The notes: generated from the sequence alone by a model not told the origin. A DNA stretch of 64,000 nucleotides from Heloderma charlesbogerti (GCA_026122225.1 JANEZZ010002883.1:1-64000), one strand, 5' to 3'. Shown: positions 20,280 to 32,050, numbered from the stretch's first letter. Translations and numbers: made by a program.

Positions 20280-21689
20280 TAGGGATGCACGAAAGTGACT
20301 TACCTTTCACAGATTATGTTGATTTGGGGGGGGGGAGGCATTCCTTTCCTCCCCCTGGAATCCTCGAACAGCCGGCTGTGCTCCGTGGCAGCTCTGCGGA
20401 GCAGCTGGCCAGGCCCGGCCCGCCCAGGCCAGAGCCGTCCACAGCCGGATTTCTGGCCACGGAGGGCTCTGGGTAAAAAACAAACAAACAAACAACTGCA
20501 TAGGCAAATGGCGGCAGGTCCGGCTGACGCCATTTGCATTCCTTCTTTTGGGCGTCTTAATCTACGTACATATTTACGTAGACTATGACAGTGAAAATAA
20601 AGGGGAACGCAAATGGCTAGGGATGTCGGAGAATTTCTCCACGAATCTCCAGGAGGCCGAATGCCAACGCATTCGGACCCCCGAAATTGGTGGAGAAATC
20701 GTCCATCCCCCCGCGCCCTTCCCCGGGATAGGACTTACCTTGGTCGAATGTCCCTGGCGGCGGTGGGTCCTGGCGGCGGTTCGGCGGTGGCGGCGGTGCC
20801 GGGCGGTCTTCCGACCGGCTGCCACCACAGCCATTTCCAAGTGTAAAAAAACAACAACAACAACAACAAACGTGATAGGCTACATAAATATTTACGTAGC
20901 CTGTCATGGCTGACTTGGGGGGGGAAACGCTATTTGCGTTGCCCTTATTTTCGCCGTAGTCTATGTAAATGTCTACGTAGACGTCACGTGCCCAAATAAG
21001 GAACGCAAATGGCGGCGCCCATAGGCGCCAAGATTTGCGTAAGCACTTTTGTTTTTTTTCCCAGTCAGCCATGATAGGCTACGTAAACATTTACGTAGCC
21101 TATCACGGCTGACTGCAGGGACCCGGCAGGAGCAGGGGATTCACGGCCGGATGGACGGGGAGCCTCCCGCCGGCCAGAATTTTGGCTCGAGAGATGGGGC
21201 GCCTCCCCCCCGGCCAGAATTTTGGGGGAAGGAATGGAGCGCCTCCCCCCCACGGCGAAGCAAGCTCCGGGACCAGGTAAGAGACTTTCGTCCATCCCTA
21301 CAAATAGCGTACAGGGCACTATTTGCATCCCTTTTTCATTCACCGTTTTAGCCTACGTAAATCTTTACGTAGATTAAAACGGCGAATCAAAAGGGGACGC
21401 AAATAGCTCCCGCTACGCTATTTGCATTGCCCTTTTTTTTCGCCATCATAGTCTACATAAATATATACGTAGATTAAGGCAGTAAAACGAAGGAACACAA
21501 ATGGCGGCGGCCATAGCCGCCCCTATTTGCGTACGCAGTGTTTGTTTTTAAAACCACCCAACCATGATAGGCTATGTAAATCTTCACGTAGCCTATCATG
21601 TCTTTGTGCTTTTTTTTACACACAGGCCTGGACATGGTGGCGGCGGCAGCCGGAGCCGCAGTCACCTGGAAGATCCGCCCCAGGTGAGT
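20280..21689. mobile_element. hAT-like MITE (outer) carrying a nested copy; paralogue of 55022-56603
   Basis: Starts TAGGGATGCACGAAAGTGA (end A) after GCCACCTG at 20272-20279. The same element at the same CR1 position is at 55022, and both carry the same nested insertion. The B end is deleted here: CCCCAGGTGAGTCACATC joins CTGGACAGCCACCTATC. The element was therefore present before units 1 and 3 diverged. Confidence 0.85.
20618..21300. mobile_element. hAT-like MITE nested in another (TSD CAAATGGC/CAAATAGC)
   Basis: 683 bp from TAGGGATGTCGGAGAATTTC (end B) to GACTTTCGTCCATCCCTA (end A). Flanked by CAAATGGC (20610-20617) and CAAATAGC (21301-21308), an 8-bp duplication with one change, lying within the host MITE. 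Paralogue of 55274-56083. Confidence 0.9.
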
Positions 21690-21800
21690 CACATCTGGAC
21701 AGCCACCTATCAGGGATTCCTTGACTTGGATTCCTGCACTGAGCAGGGGGTTGGACACAATGGTCTTATAGCCCCCCTCCAACCCTACTATTCTATGATT
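21690..21800 (+). mobile_element. CR1 LINE 3' terminus
   Basis: GGATTCCTGCACTGAGCAGG, GGGTTGGACACAATGG, then the terminal ATTCTATGATTCT repeat that marks CR1 3' ends. Confidence 0.85.
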
Positions 21801-22120
21801 CTCTGATTCTACCATCAAACCTCATATCCTTCTGGGCCTTCTACACTGGTATTGGAGGCACTGAACTCCAGTTCCCCTGCTACCTGCAAGGGTGGTTTCA
21901 TTTTTTGATCCATTGAGCTATGGCATTCTGAGAGGGTATATGAGCTTTTCCACCAATGTTGTCTTCATTTTGGTCACCATCCTCTCTCCATTGTTATCTG
22001 GCTATCTTCTTGATGTGTTTTGTGAGCATCCCATCTTCTGTGGCACGAAAAGGGCTCCTGGTGTCCTCTCCAGGGTCCAAAATAGCACTTGGCCATAGAG
22101 AAAATCCATGGCAGTTAATG
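21801..22120 (+). repeat. V2R intron 3 block shared by three units
   Basis: Almost identical to 56702-57012 in unit 3 and collinear with 40365-40595 in unit 2 (CTTCTACACTGG, CCACCAATGTTGTCTTCATT, CTTGATGTGTT). In unit 3 exon 4 follows about 730 bp later. Here the sequence passes directly into L2, so exon 4 is deleted. Confidence 0.75.
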
Positions 22121-24391
22121 CATTGCCCAAAGTGGAAGACATTCAGAGATTTTAATGCAGAGATTTTAAAATACAGATTTAAAACACTGAAGCTAAAAGA
22201 CTAGGAAGCGAAAAGGCTAAAATACTTGGAGAATAAAAAGGTCTTCACCTGGTGCCAGGGGGAGTACAATGAAGGTGCCGGGCAAACTTCCCAAGGGAGC
22301 TCATTCCACAGCTGGGGAGCCACCGCAGAAAGGGCTCTCTTCGCGCCAGCCACTGGCCTCACTTCCTTGGCAGGGGCGCATGGAGAATGGCTTCTGAGGA
22401 TGATCTCAGGGTCTGGGCAGGAATACATGGAAGAAGGCGATCCTTCAGATAACCTGGACCCAAGCTGTTAAGGCCTTTAAATGTTACTACCAGCACCTTG
22501 AATCGGGGCCGGAAATGGACTGGCAGCCAGTGCAGCTGGAAAAGTATAGGGATGGCAGAGAATTCTGCCACGGATCTCGGTGAGGCCGAATGCCAGTGCA
22601 TTCGGCCCCCCAAACTCCGCGTCGGAACGGCCTGCCACCCCCCCCACAGATCCCCCCCAGGACAAGCCTTACCTGTGGCGGATCTCCCAGGCGGCGGTGA
22701 TTCCTGCAGCGGCGGCGGCTGTGGCAGCCAGTCTTCCGACCGTCAGCGGCCGCCACCATTTCCAGTGTTAAAAACAACACAAAAAACCCAGACGTGATAG
22801 GCTACGTAAAGATTTACGTAGCCTATCATGGCTAGGTTAAAAACAACAACAGCAACAACAACGACAACAACGTGATAGGCTACGTAAATCCTTACGTGGC
22901 CTATCACGTCTGATGTTAAAAAACAAACAAACGCGCGTACGCAAATGGCGGCGGCTATGGCCGCCACCATTTGCATTCCTTATTTTGGCCCGTCTTAGTT
23001 TACGTAAGTATTTACGTAGACTAAAAGGGCGAAAATTAGGGGGAACGCAAATAGCGTCCGCTATGCTATTTGCGTTCCTCTTATTTTCACCGTCTTATTC
23101 TACTAGTCTACTAAGACGGGCCAAAATAAGGAACTCAAATGGTGGCGGCCGTACCCACTGCGATTTGCATACGCGCGTGGTGTGTGTGTGTGTTTTTTCA
23201 GTCAGACGAGATAGGCTATGTAAAGATTTACGTAGCCTATCACGGCTGACTACAGAGACGCAACCGGCGGTGGCTACAATGCCAGGGGGAGGGACGGAGA
23301 ACCTCCCCCCCCAGCGGAACCCAGCGGATACAGGTAAGGGCAATTTCGTACATCCCGAGAAAAGTACTGGCATAATATGAGCTCTCTGGCTAGTCCCGGT
23401 TAACAATCTTGCTGCCCTATTTTGCACCAGCTGAAGCTTCTGGACCACTTTCAAAGGCAGCCCCATGTATAACGCATTGCAGTAATCCAGGCGAGAGGTT
23501 ATCTGAGCATGGATAACTGTAGCTAGGCTATCTCTGTGCAGATAAGGGCGAAGTTGGGATACCAGCCAAAGCTGATAAAAAATGCTCCATGCCACTGAGT
23601 TCAGCTGTGACTCAAGTGACGGTTTTGGATCCAAGAGCACCCCCAAACAATGAACGTGATCCTTTGGGGGGAGTGCAACCCCCTCCAGAACAGGTTGAAT
23701 ATCACCAAGCTGGGCAGACGAACCACCCACTAACAGTACGTCCGTCTTGTCTGGATTGAGTTTCAATTTATTGGCCCTCATCCAGTCCATCACTGTGCCC
23801 AGGCCCAGATTCAGAACCGCCACTGCCTCAGCTCGGTTTGATGAGAAAGAGAGGTAGAGCTGGGTGTCATGCGCATATTAATGGCACCTTAGCCAACACC
23901 TCCTGATAACCTCCCCCAGGGGTTTTATGCAGATGTTAAACAGCATGGGGGATAAAATGGAGCCCTGTGGAACCCCATGGCACAATTGCCATGGCACAGA
24001 GCAGTAATCCCCCAGCACCACCTTCTGGAGTCAGCCATCCAAGTAGGAGCAGAACCACTGCAGTGCAGTGCCTCCAACTCCCAGCCCAGACACTCTATGC
24101 AGAAGGATATCATAGTCAATGGCATCAAAAGCAGCTGAGATGGTATCCCACTTTCCCTGTCCCTCTCCCAGCAGAGGTCATCCTACAAGGCGACCAAGGC
24201 AGTTTCCATTCCAAAACCAGGCCTGAAGCCCGACTGAAATGGATCTAGATAATCCGTTTCATTCAACAGTGCCTGGAGCTGTCCTGCAACCACCCGCTCA
24301 AGCACCTTGCCCAGGAATGGGATGTTGGCCACTGGCCTATAATTGTTAACATCCTCCAGGTTTGGCTTTTTTAGGAGTGGTCTGATTACAT
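22121..24391 (-). mobile_element. L2-like LINE, interrupted by a MITE
   Basis: Minus-strand translation from 24380 leftward: NNYRPVANIPFLGKVLERVV, FQSGFRPGFG, then MDWMRANKLKLNPDKTDVLL, HCLGVLLDPK, YCNALYMGLPLKVVQKLQLV, QNRAARLLTGTSQ, then after the MITE HWLPVHFRPRFKVLVVTFKG, LSAVAPQLWNELPWEV and QVKTFLFS. This is the L2 reverse-transcriptase order to the C-terminus. Stops are present. The MITE 22547-23358 splits it. Confidence 0.85.
22547..23358. mobile_element. hAT-like palindromic MITE (TSD GAAAAGTA)
   Basis: 812 bp, TAGGGATGGCAGAGAATTC (end B) to TTTCGTACATCCCGA (end A, one change in the last bases), flanked by perfect GAAAAGTA (22539-22546 and 23359-23366). Removing it restores L2 continuity. 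Palindromes lie at 22793-22830, 22870-22908, 22990-23025 and 23207-23245, with ACGCAAATGGCGGCGG hairpins between. One of the most complete copies for defining the family. Confidence 0.94.
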
Positions 24392-24972
24392 TAGGGATGT
24401 CAGAAAATTCTGAGACGGATCTCACTGAGGCCAAATGCCAGTGCTTTCGGCCCCCCGAAATCCATCGTGGAACAAAGCCCCCACACCCCCCACCCCATGA
24501 AAGGCATGCAAAACAGAGCACTTACCTGCTCCCGTCCGCGCTGCTTTGCGAATGGCAGCTGTCCTGCGGCCGCCATTCGCTTCCTCCTCTTCAAGCCCTG
24601 ATAGGCTATGTAAATACTTACGTAGCCTATCACGACTAATGCAGGGACGCCATTTGTGTCCCTGCAGAGGCCATGATAGGCTGTGCAAGTATTTACGTAG
24701 CCTATCATGGCGGGCGGGGGGGAACCCAGGGTATGCAAATGGTGGTAGCTACCGATATTTGCATACACTGGGTTTTTCCCCCTGCTGTGATAGGCTATGA
24801 AAATATTTGCGTAGCCTATCACGGCACGGGGAAAAAAATCCCAGCGTATTCAAATGGAGTAAGCCACTGCCATTTGCGTATGCTGGGGTTTTTCCCCCTG
24901 CCGTGAAAGGCTACGAAAATGTTTGCATAGCCTATCACGGCTCAATATAGGGACACAAATGGTGGCGGCCAT
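24392..24972. mobile_element. hAT-like palindromic MITE, right end lost
   Basis: Starts TAGGGATGTCAGAAAATTC (end B). It is of the same subtype as the complete copy at 40784-41575, with the same four palindromes in the same order (24597-24635, 24671-24710, 24785-24826, 24901-24941). It stops at about GGTGGCGGCCATGAC. Confidence 0.82.
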
Positions 24973-25014
24973 GACTTAGGGTCAACTTGAATTCTAGGGT
25001 CAACTTAGGCAGCT

Positions 25015-25183
25015 GCCTCCAAAAATATGGGCTCGTCTAACCCAATATTACTGACACTGACTGGTAACGCTCCAGGGTTTCAGGCAGGAGTTATTGCAGC
25101 CCTAACAGGAGATGCCAGTGCTTTTACCTGGGACCTTGTGCCTGTAAATCAGGTGTTCTACTGCTGAATTATGGCCCCAATAT
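25015..25183 (-). mobile_element. tRNA-Ala-like SINE (decayed)
   Basis: The minus strand reads GGGGCCATAATTCAGCAGT (a degenerate tRNA-Ala-like 5' half and A-box), then ACAAGGTCCCAGGT and CACTGGCATCTCC, followed by a non-tRNA body. B-box and anticodon region are degraded, so this is a SINE head and not a tRNA gene. Confidence 0.6.
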
Positions 25184-25299
25184 GGGTAGAATTGGATTGA
25201 CTTAAAGCGGTGGTGAAACCCGTGGCGGAAGAGCCTCCCACCCCCTGCCATCCTGCGGAATCCTCGAATGGGATTCCGCTGTGGCCACGAATGGCGGCC

Positions 25300-25479
25300 G
25301 TCTTAGCTGGAGCTGGGAGGTATTTTCTTGGGAGTGGTCCAAATGTCCACATCGAGGTTCCCTGTCTGGAATAATTACAGGGCCATAGTACTTAAGGCTG
25401 AGCACCTTTCTTCCTCATCCACCACAGCATGTGACTGTAAATCCTACTGCACTCTGTGGGTTTTACTTCTGAAGAAACC

Positions 25480-25517
<38 letters not shown>

Positions 25518-27126
25518 AATGGGTGTTAGACCCATTCAAGATAAAATACAAGACATAATATCAGGTCATAGGGATACAGTTTCTTCAGTTAGCTCATACA
25601 ATCAGCTGAGTGCTGATACACATGATGATTAGAAAAGAATTAGCCACCTCTTTGTTGAGATAGCTGACTTTTCCAAGGCAGTGAATGACCAATCTTTCCT
25701 CAGAATGCCCCTTGGAATTAGTCAGCAGAGCATTTAGCATATGGCCTCTCAAATCAGAATAAAAATTACAATGAAAGAGTCCTTGGGTCAGAGTTGCAGG
25801 GACTCCTGCCTTACACAGACACGATCTGCTTTGGAATGGAGTTTCCCCAAACCTCCCCTGAAATGAGACATCTGACTTTTCCCAGGAGCCCCGAGCTACA
25901 CCTCTTGTGTTATTAATATGTAGATCTCTTTTTCTCCCCCCTCCTCCCTCTGAATCTAACATGGCTTAAGACTATTAACATCCTTCATGCTATTAAGGAC
26001 TGGTTCATATTCCAGAATGACTGAGTGGCTGGTGTGGAAATTCTTTTTTAATTGAATGCCAGCTTAAAATGGGGTAAACACCTAGAAATGCCTTATAGTT
26101 TTCTGAGGCATAGTATATTCTACACATTCTTCCTTACCAAAGATGACAGGCTGTTTTCTAGACTGTTTTTGCTGTACAAACAGGAGAAATGATCCTCCAA
26201 AGTAGCCCATGTAAGTCAAGTGGGAAAAAACAAGAAGGAACACAATCTGTCAAACTGCAGGAGCTCACTTTTCAAAATTTAACCTCTTAGAAAGAAGCAA
26301 TTTCTGACCAGTTCTACTTCAAAATTGCCACAGGCAATCCTCAGATACACTTCTCCTCCACTAGGAAGATTCAGCCTGGTCTGTTGAGGCATTTTCTCAA
26401 TATAAGAAATAGAATCTACTCCCCCCGCCCCCAACCTCTGGTTGTACGAGAATACAATTCACCCAATTTTCTCATCCACAACTGGGATGCCACAGGAGAA
26501 AAGGCCCTGGTTTTTCTAGCCACTCACCTTGCTTCCTTTGGTGGGGGCTTCTGGAGTGAGACGGCTAAAGCTGATCTCAGGGTCTGGGCAAGTGTATATG
26601 GGAGGAGATGATCCTTCAGGTACAAAGGGGGGGGGTGCTGGGGGTTCAGATTGAGCATTCGGGGTCATGAAGCCGGGCTGAGGGGCTTTGTTTTTTGAAT
26701 ACCCTGTCTGCAGTGAGCTAAGATGGCAAAAGCAAGTGTCTGTTACCCTCCTTTCAAGGCTCAACATGTTGTGTGAGTACCAACTGGAAAAATGGTGATC
26801 CTTCCAGAAGCGTTAAAGTGTGCTTCATTTTCACTTTCCACTTTGATGTGATTTCCAGAGAGTAAAAGTGAGTGGGACACAGCTTTTCTTAGAGGCAACG
26901 TCCCTGAGCACGTAACACTTCAAATACTATATACATTATAAGGACTATATAAGTAATAACAAAAGAATAGTTATTTTTATTTATACATTCTGAAACAGCA
27001 TGGATAAGAGGGCACTGTGAATCTATGACTCCCCCTTCGCCATATTACTCACTTCTAAGTCTCTATGGGTGATATTCAGTAACAAAAGTTGCAAAGCTAA
27101 AAGAGAATTGATTTAAAGATAATTTG
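25300..27126 (+). repeat. intron-1 block, copy a (V2R unit 2)
   Basis: Starts GGAGCTGGGAGGTATTTTC and continues through a TG repeat (25482-25518) to GATAATTTGAGGGATAGCAG. Collinear with unit 3 from 46190 and nearly identical in parts to copies b and c. No V2R exon 1 lies upstream of it, so unit 2 has lost exon 1 or it was never duplicated. Confidence 0.75.
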
Positions 27127-27460
27127 AGGGATAGCAGAGTGTGTCAAATCAGTCAATCCTAAAGGAAATCAACCCTGAGTACTCACTGGAAGGACAGAAA
27201 CTGAAGCTGAAGCTCAAATATTTTGGCCACCTAATGCGAAGAGAAAACTCTGTGGAAAAGACCCTGATGCTGGGAAAGACTGAAGGCAAAAGGAGAAGGG
27301 GCCAGCAGAGGATGAGATGGCTAGATAGCATCACTGATGCAATGAATATGAACTTGAGCATGCTCCGGGAGATACTGCAGGACAGGAAGGCCTGGCATGC
27401 TATGGTCCATGGGGTCACGAAGAGTCGGACACAACTGAAAGACTGAACAACAACAACAAT
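27127..27460 (+). mobile_element. BovB LINE 3' end (second subfamily)
   Basis: Encodes SNQSILKEINPEYSLEGQKL, LKYFGHLMRRENSVEKTLML and GKTEGKRRRGQQRMRWLDSI, ending TRTQLKD, then an AACAACAACAACAA tail. It is open over 101 codons and much better preserved than the copies at 32 and 8827, from which it also differs in subfamily-type positions. A near-identical copy at 30946-31280 arose by local duplication. Confidence 0.88.
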
Positions 27461-27713
27461 GGGGTTTCCTTGCATTGTTTCAGCCAAAAGAACCAGCAGC
27501 CTCTTTGCTTTTAAATGCTGTGATAAGATACAGGCTGGAGCTGGGAGGTATTTTCTTGGGAGTGGTCCAAATGCACATGTCCACATCGAGGTTCCCTGTC
27601 TGGAATAATTACAGGGCCATAGTTCTTAAGGCTGAGCACCTTTCTTCCTCATCCACCACAGCATGTGACTGTAAATCCTACTGCACTCTGTGGGTTTTCC
27701 TTCTGAAGAAACC

Positions 27714-27747
<34 letters not shown>

Positions 27748-29640
27748 AATGGGTGTTAGACCCATTCAAGATAAAATACAAGACATAATATCAGGTCATA
27801 GGGATACAGTTTCTTCAGTTTAGCTCATACAATCAGCTGAGTGCTGATACAAATGATGATTAGAAAAGAATTAGCCACCTCTTTGTTGAGATAGCTGACT
27901 TTTCCCAAGACAGTGAGTGACCAATCTTTCCTCAGAATGCCCTGGGAATTAGTCAGCAGAGCATACAGCATATGGCCTCTCTAATCAGAATAAAAATTAC
28001 AATGAAAGAGTCCTTGGGTCAGAGTTGCAGGGACTCCTGCCTTACACAGTCACGATCTGCTTTGGAATGGAGTTTCCCCAAACCTCCCCTGAAATGCTGC
28101 TGCTGGTCCAAGATTCAGTCTTGCATGAATGGATGCTTGATGGCCCTGTTTATTCTGAAGAGACATCAAAGAAGAGGGTGAAGTGTCAGAATTGGGCAGC
28201 ATCACATTGGGTCACTGGGAGAACAGGTTCTGCTGGGCAGGAGTGTAGTTCCTGTCACTCAGTATCATCAAGTCTCTGAATCAAGACTACAGAAACCTGT
28301 GGTTGCTCTGCATTAGAAGAGATTCAAGATTCCCTATAATGGAGAAAAGGCTTCTGGGATGGTAATGAACCAGAGCCCGTGGTTACCTTTTTGGTGATCT
28401 GTTCATTTAGGTTATCAGAGATAGGAGAATTAAGAATCTGTATAATGTGTCTCCAAATTTTGTCCATCTATATCCGTGTATATCAAATATATGGTTGCAG
28501 ATCATCAGCCCCGAGCTACACCTCTTGTGTTATTAATATGTAGATCTCTTCTTCTTCCCCCCCTCCTCCCTCTGAATCTAACATGGCTTAAGACTATTAA
28601 CATCCTTCATGCTATTAAGGACTGGTTCATATTCCAGAATGACTGAGTGGCTGGTGTGGAAATTCTTTTTTAATTGAATGCCAGCTTAAAATGGGGTAAA
28701 CACCTAGAAATGCCTTATAGTTTTCTGAGGCATAGTATATTCTACACATTCTTCCTTACCAAAGATGACAGGCTGTTTTCTAGACTGTTTTTGCTGTACA
28801 AACAGGAGAAATGATCCTCCAAAGTAGCCCATGTAAGTCAAGTGGGAAAAAACAAGAAGGAACACAATCTGTCAAACTGCAGGAGCTCACTTTTCAAAAT
28901 TTAACCTCTTAGAAAGAAGCAATTTCTGACCAGTTCTACTTCAAAATTGCCACAGGCAATCCTCAGATACACTTCTCCTCCACTAGGAAGATTCAGCCTG
29001 GTCTGCTGAGGCATTTTCTCAATATAAGAAATAGAATCTACTCCCCCCGCCCCCAACCTCTGGTTATACGAGAATACGATTCACCCAATTTTCTCCTCCA
29101 CAACTGGGATGCCACAGGAGAAAAGGCCCTGTTTTTTCTAGCCACTCACCATGCTTCCTTTGGTGGGGGCTTCTGGAGCGAGACGGCTAAAGCTGATCTC
29201 AGGGTCTGGGCAAGTGTATATGGGAGGAGATGATCTTCCAGGTAGCAAGGGGGGTGCTGGGGGCAATTTGAGCATTCGGGGGCACGAAGCTGAGCTGAGG
29301 GGCTGTGTTTTTTGAATACCCTGTCTGCAGTGAGCTAAGATGGCAAAAGCAAGTGCCTGTAACCCTTCCTTTTAAGGTTGTGCAGGTTGTGTGAGTACCA
29401 GCTGGAAAAATGGTCTCCCTTCTAGAAGCGTTGAAGAGTGCTTCGTTTTCAGTTTCCACTTTGATGTGATTTCCAGTGAGTAACAGTGAGTGGGACACAG
29501 TTTTTCTTTGAGGCGACATTCCGAGCACTTAACACAAATACTGTAAACATTATAAGCACTATGTAGGTAATAATAAAATAATTGCTATTTTTATTTATGT
29601 ATACTGAAGCAGCGTGGATAAGAGGGCACTGTAATCTATA
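27461..29640 (+). repeat. intron-1 block, copy b (V2R unit 2)
   Basis: Repeats copy a from GGAGCTGGGAGGTATTTTC (27538) with a TG repeat at 27714-27748, and includes TTTGTCCATCTATATCCGTG and the 28500-29200 stretch almost identical to 25880-26600. No gene. Confidence 0.8.
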
Positions 29641-30945
29641 ACTAAGAATCTGTATAATGTGTCTCCAAATTTTGTCCATCTATATGCATGTATATCAAAT
29701 ATACGGTGGCAGATCATTGGCACTGAGCGATGCCTCTTGGATTATTAATAGGTAGATCTCTTCTTCTTCCCCCACTCCTCCCCCTGAATATAACGTGGCT
29801 TAAGACTATTAACACCCTTCATGCTATTAAGGACTAGTTAATATTCCAGAATGGCTGAGTGGCTGGTGTGGAAATTCTTTTTTATTTGAATGCCGGCTTA
29901 AAATGGGGTAAAAACTTCGAAATGCCTTATCGGTTTCTGAGGCATAGTATATTCTACACCTTCTTCCTTCCTAAGAGGACAAACTGTTTTCCAGAAGATG
30001 CTGTAAAAACAGGAGAAATGATCCTCCAAAGTAGCCCATGTAACTCAAGTGGAAAAAAAATCCAGACAAAATCTGTCAAACTGCAGGAGCTCGCCTATCA
30101 AAATTAAACCTCCTAAAAAAAGGCATTTCTGACCAGTTCTACTTCAAAATTGCCACAGGACATCCTCAAATACACTACTCTTCCACTACGAACATTCAGA
30201 CTAGTCTGTTGAGGCATTTTCTCAATATAAGAAACAGAATCTACTCCCCCGCCAACCTCTGGTTATAAGAGAATACGATACCCCAATTTTCTCCTCCACA
30301 ACTGAGATGCCACAGGAGAAAAGGCACTTGTCTTTCTAGCCACCCACCTTGCTTCCTTTGGCGGGGGCTTCTGAAGTCAGACTGCTAAAGCTGATCTCAG
30401 GGTCTGGGCAAGTGTATATGGGAGGAGATGATCCTTCAGGTACAAAGGGGGGGTGCTGGGGGGGTCAGATTGAGCATTCGGGGTCATGAAGCAGGGCTGA
30501 GGGGCTTTGTTTTTTGAATACCCTGTCTGCAGCGAGCTAAGATGGCAAAAGCAAGTGTCTGTTACCCTCCTTTCAAGGCTCAACATGTTGTGTGAGTACC
30601 AACTGGAAAAATGGTGATCCTTCCAGAAGCGTTAAAGTGTGCTTCATTTTCACTTTCCACTTTGATGTGATTTCCAGAGAGTAAAAGTGAGTGGGACACA
30701 GCTTTTCTTAGAGGCAACGTCCCTGAGCACGTAACACTTCAAATACTATATACATTATAAGGACTATATAAGTAATAACAAAAGAATAGTTATTTTTATT
30801 TATACATTCTGAAACAGCATGGATAAGAGGGCACTGTGAATCTATGACTCCCCCTTCGCCATATTACTCACTTCTAAGTCTCTATGGGTGATATTCAGTA
30901 ACAAAAGTTGCAAAGCTAAAAGAGAATTGATTTAAAGATAATTTG
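29641..30945 (+). repeat. intron-1 block, copy c (V2R unit 2)
   Basis: Begins AAGAATCTGTATAATGTGTC as in copy b (28430). From about 30385 it is nearly identical to copy a from 26585 and includes the same BovB at its right end. Part of a local triplication inside intron 1 of unit 2. Confidence 0.8.
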
Positions 30946-31280
30946 AGGGATAGCAGAGTGTGTCAAATCAGTCAATCCTAAAGGAAATCAACCCTGAGTA
31001 CTCACTGGAAGGACAGAAACTGAAGCTGAAGCTCAAATATTTTGGCCACCTAATGCGAAGAGAAAACTCTGTGGAAAAGACCCTGATGCTGGGAAAGACT
31101 GAAGGCAAAAGGAGAAGGGGCCAGCAGAGGATGAGATGGCTAGATAGCATCACTGATGCAATGAATATGAACTTGAGCATGCTCCGGGAGATACTGCAGG
31201 ACAGGAAGGCCTGGCATGCTATGGTCCATGAGGTCATGAAGAGTCGGACACGACTGAACGACTGAACAACAACAACAAGA
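30946..31280 (+). mobile_element. BovB LINE 3' end, duplicate of 27127-27460
   Basis: Nearly identical to 27127-27460, including the flanking GATAATTTGAGGGATAGCAG. Differences are limited to a few substitutions at the C-terminal end. A segmental-duplication product, not an independent insertion. Confidence 0.9.
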
Positions 31281-31994
31281 GTGTGAAGCTGAACTCAAAC
31301 CAGAAGTAAAATCCCTTGAAAAACTTAGAACTATAAAAGCAGGAAGAAGCAGACTTGCAGACCCGTGCATGAGCATGCCCACACAGACACATGGGCGCAC
31401 ACAGAAGATATGAAATTAGCATTTCTTCAAAGCATTTACTTCCTTTTAAATACACTAGCGTACTTTACCATCATTTGATTGGTCAGTACATATCCACTAC
31501 ATGTCCCTCCAGACATTTTTGTTTTTAGTGATATCCTTGGCAAATTGGGGAACTTTTTTTTTTTTTTAATGGCTCCAGCCATTTTGATTTCCCTCTCAAA
31601 CAGCAGAAAACATGGTATGATGCGGAAAACAAAATGAAAACAAGGCCTAGAACAGCTGCAGGTGACTTGCATACAAGTTAAAAAGAGGTTTTTTTTTAAA
31701 AAAAAAGTATTCCACCATCCCCAAAACCTGAGGAATAGGAAATCATCAATGTTTTAGCCTTAAAAAAATGCCCCCCCCATTCTGATCCAAACAAGGTCGC
31801 TGATACATATTGCCCAAGTCACTTTGGGCAGAGAGGGGGGATTGTTTGCTTTTTCTCTTATACTGCTGTTTCTCTCCCCATAGTTCACCAAGAGACCTGG
31901 AAATTTGATGGTATGTAAATGCAACACATCTTCTGGCACCAGTAAATTTCAAAAACATTGTTTTTACTGATAATCCTTAACAAAAGGCATGTGA

Positions 31995-32050
<56 letters not shown>

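Noticed and set aside
22930..22975. CpG-rich GGCGGCGGC stretches as promoter CpG islands
   Set aside because: Each GC-rich stretch is a hairpin arm or subterminal region of a MITE repeated many times in the window. None lies at a V2R start.
25130..25183. tRNA-Ala-like sequence on the minus strand
   Set aside because: The B-box and anticodon arm are degraded and the sequence continues into a SINE body, so it is a SINE head and not a tRNA gene. The same holds for the head of the SINE at 9313-9597.
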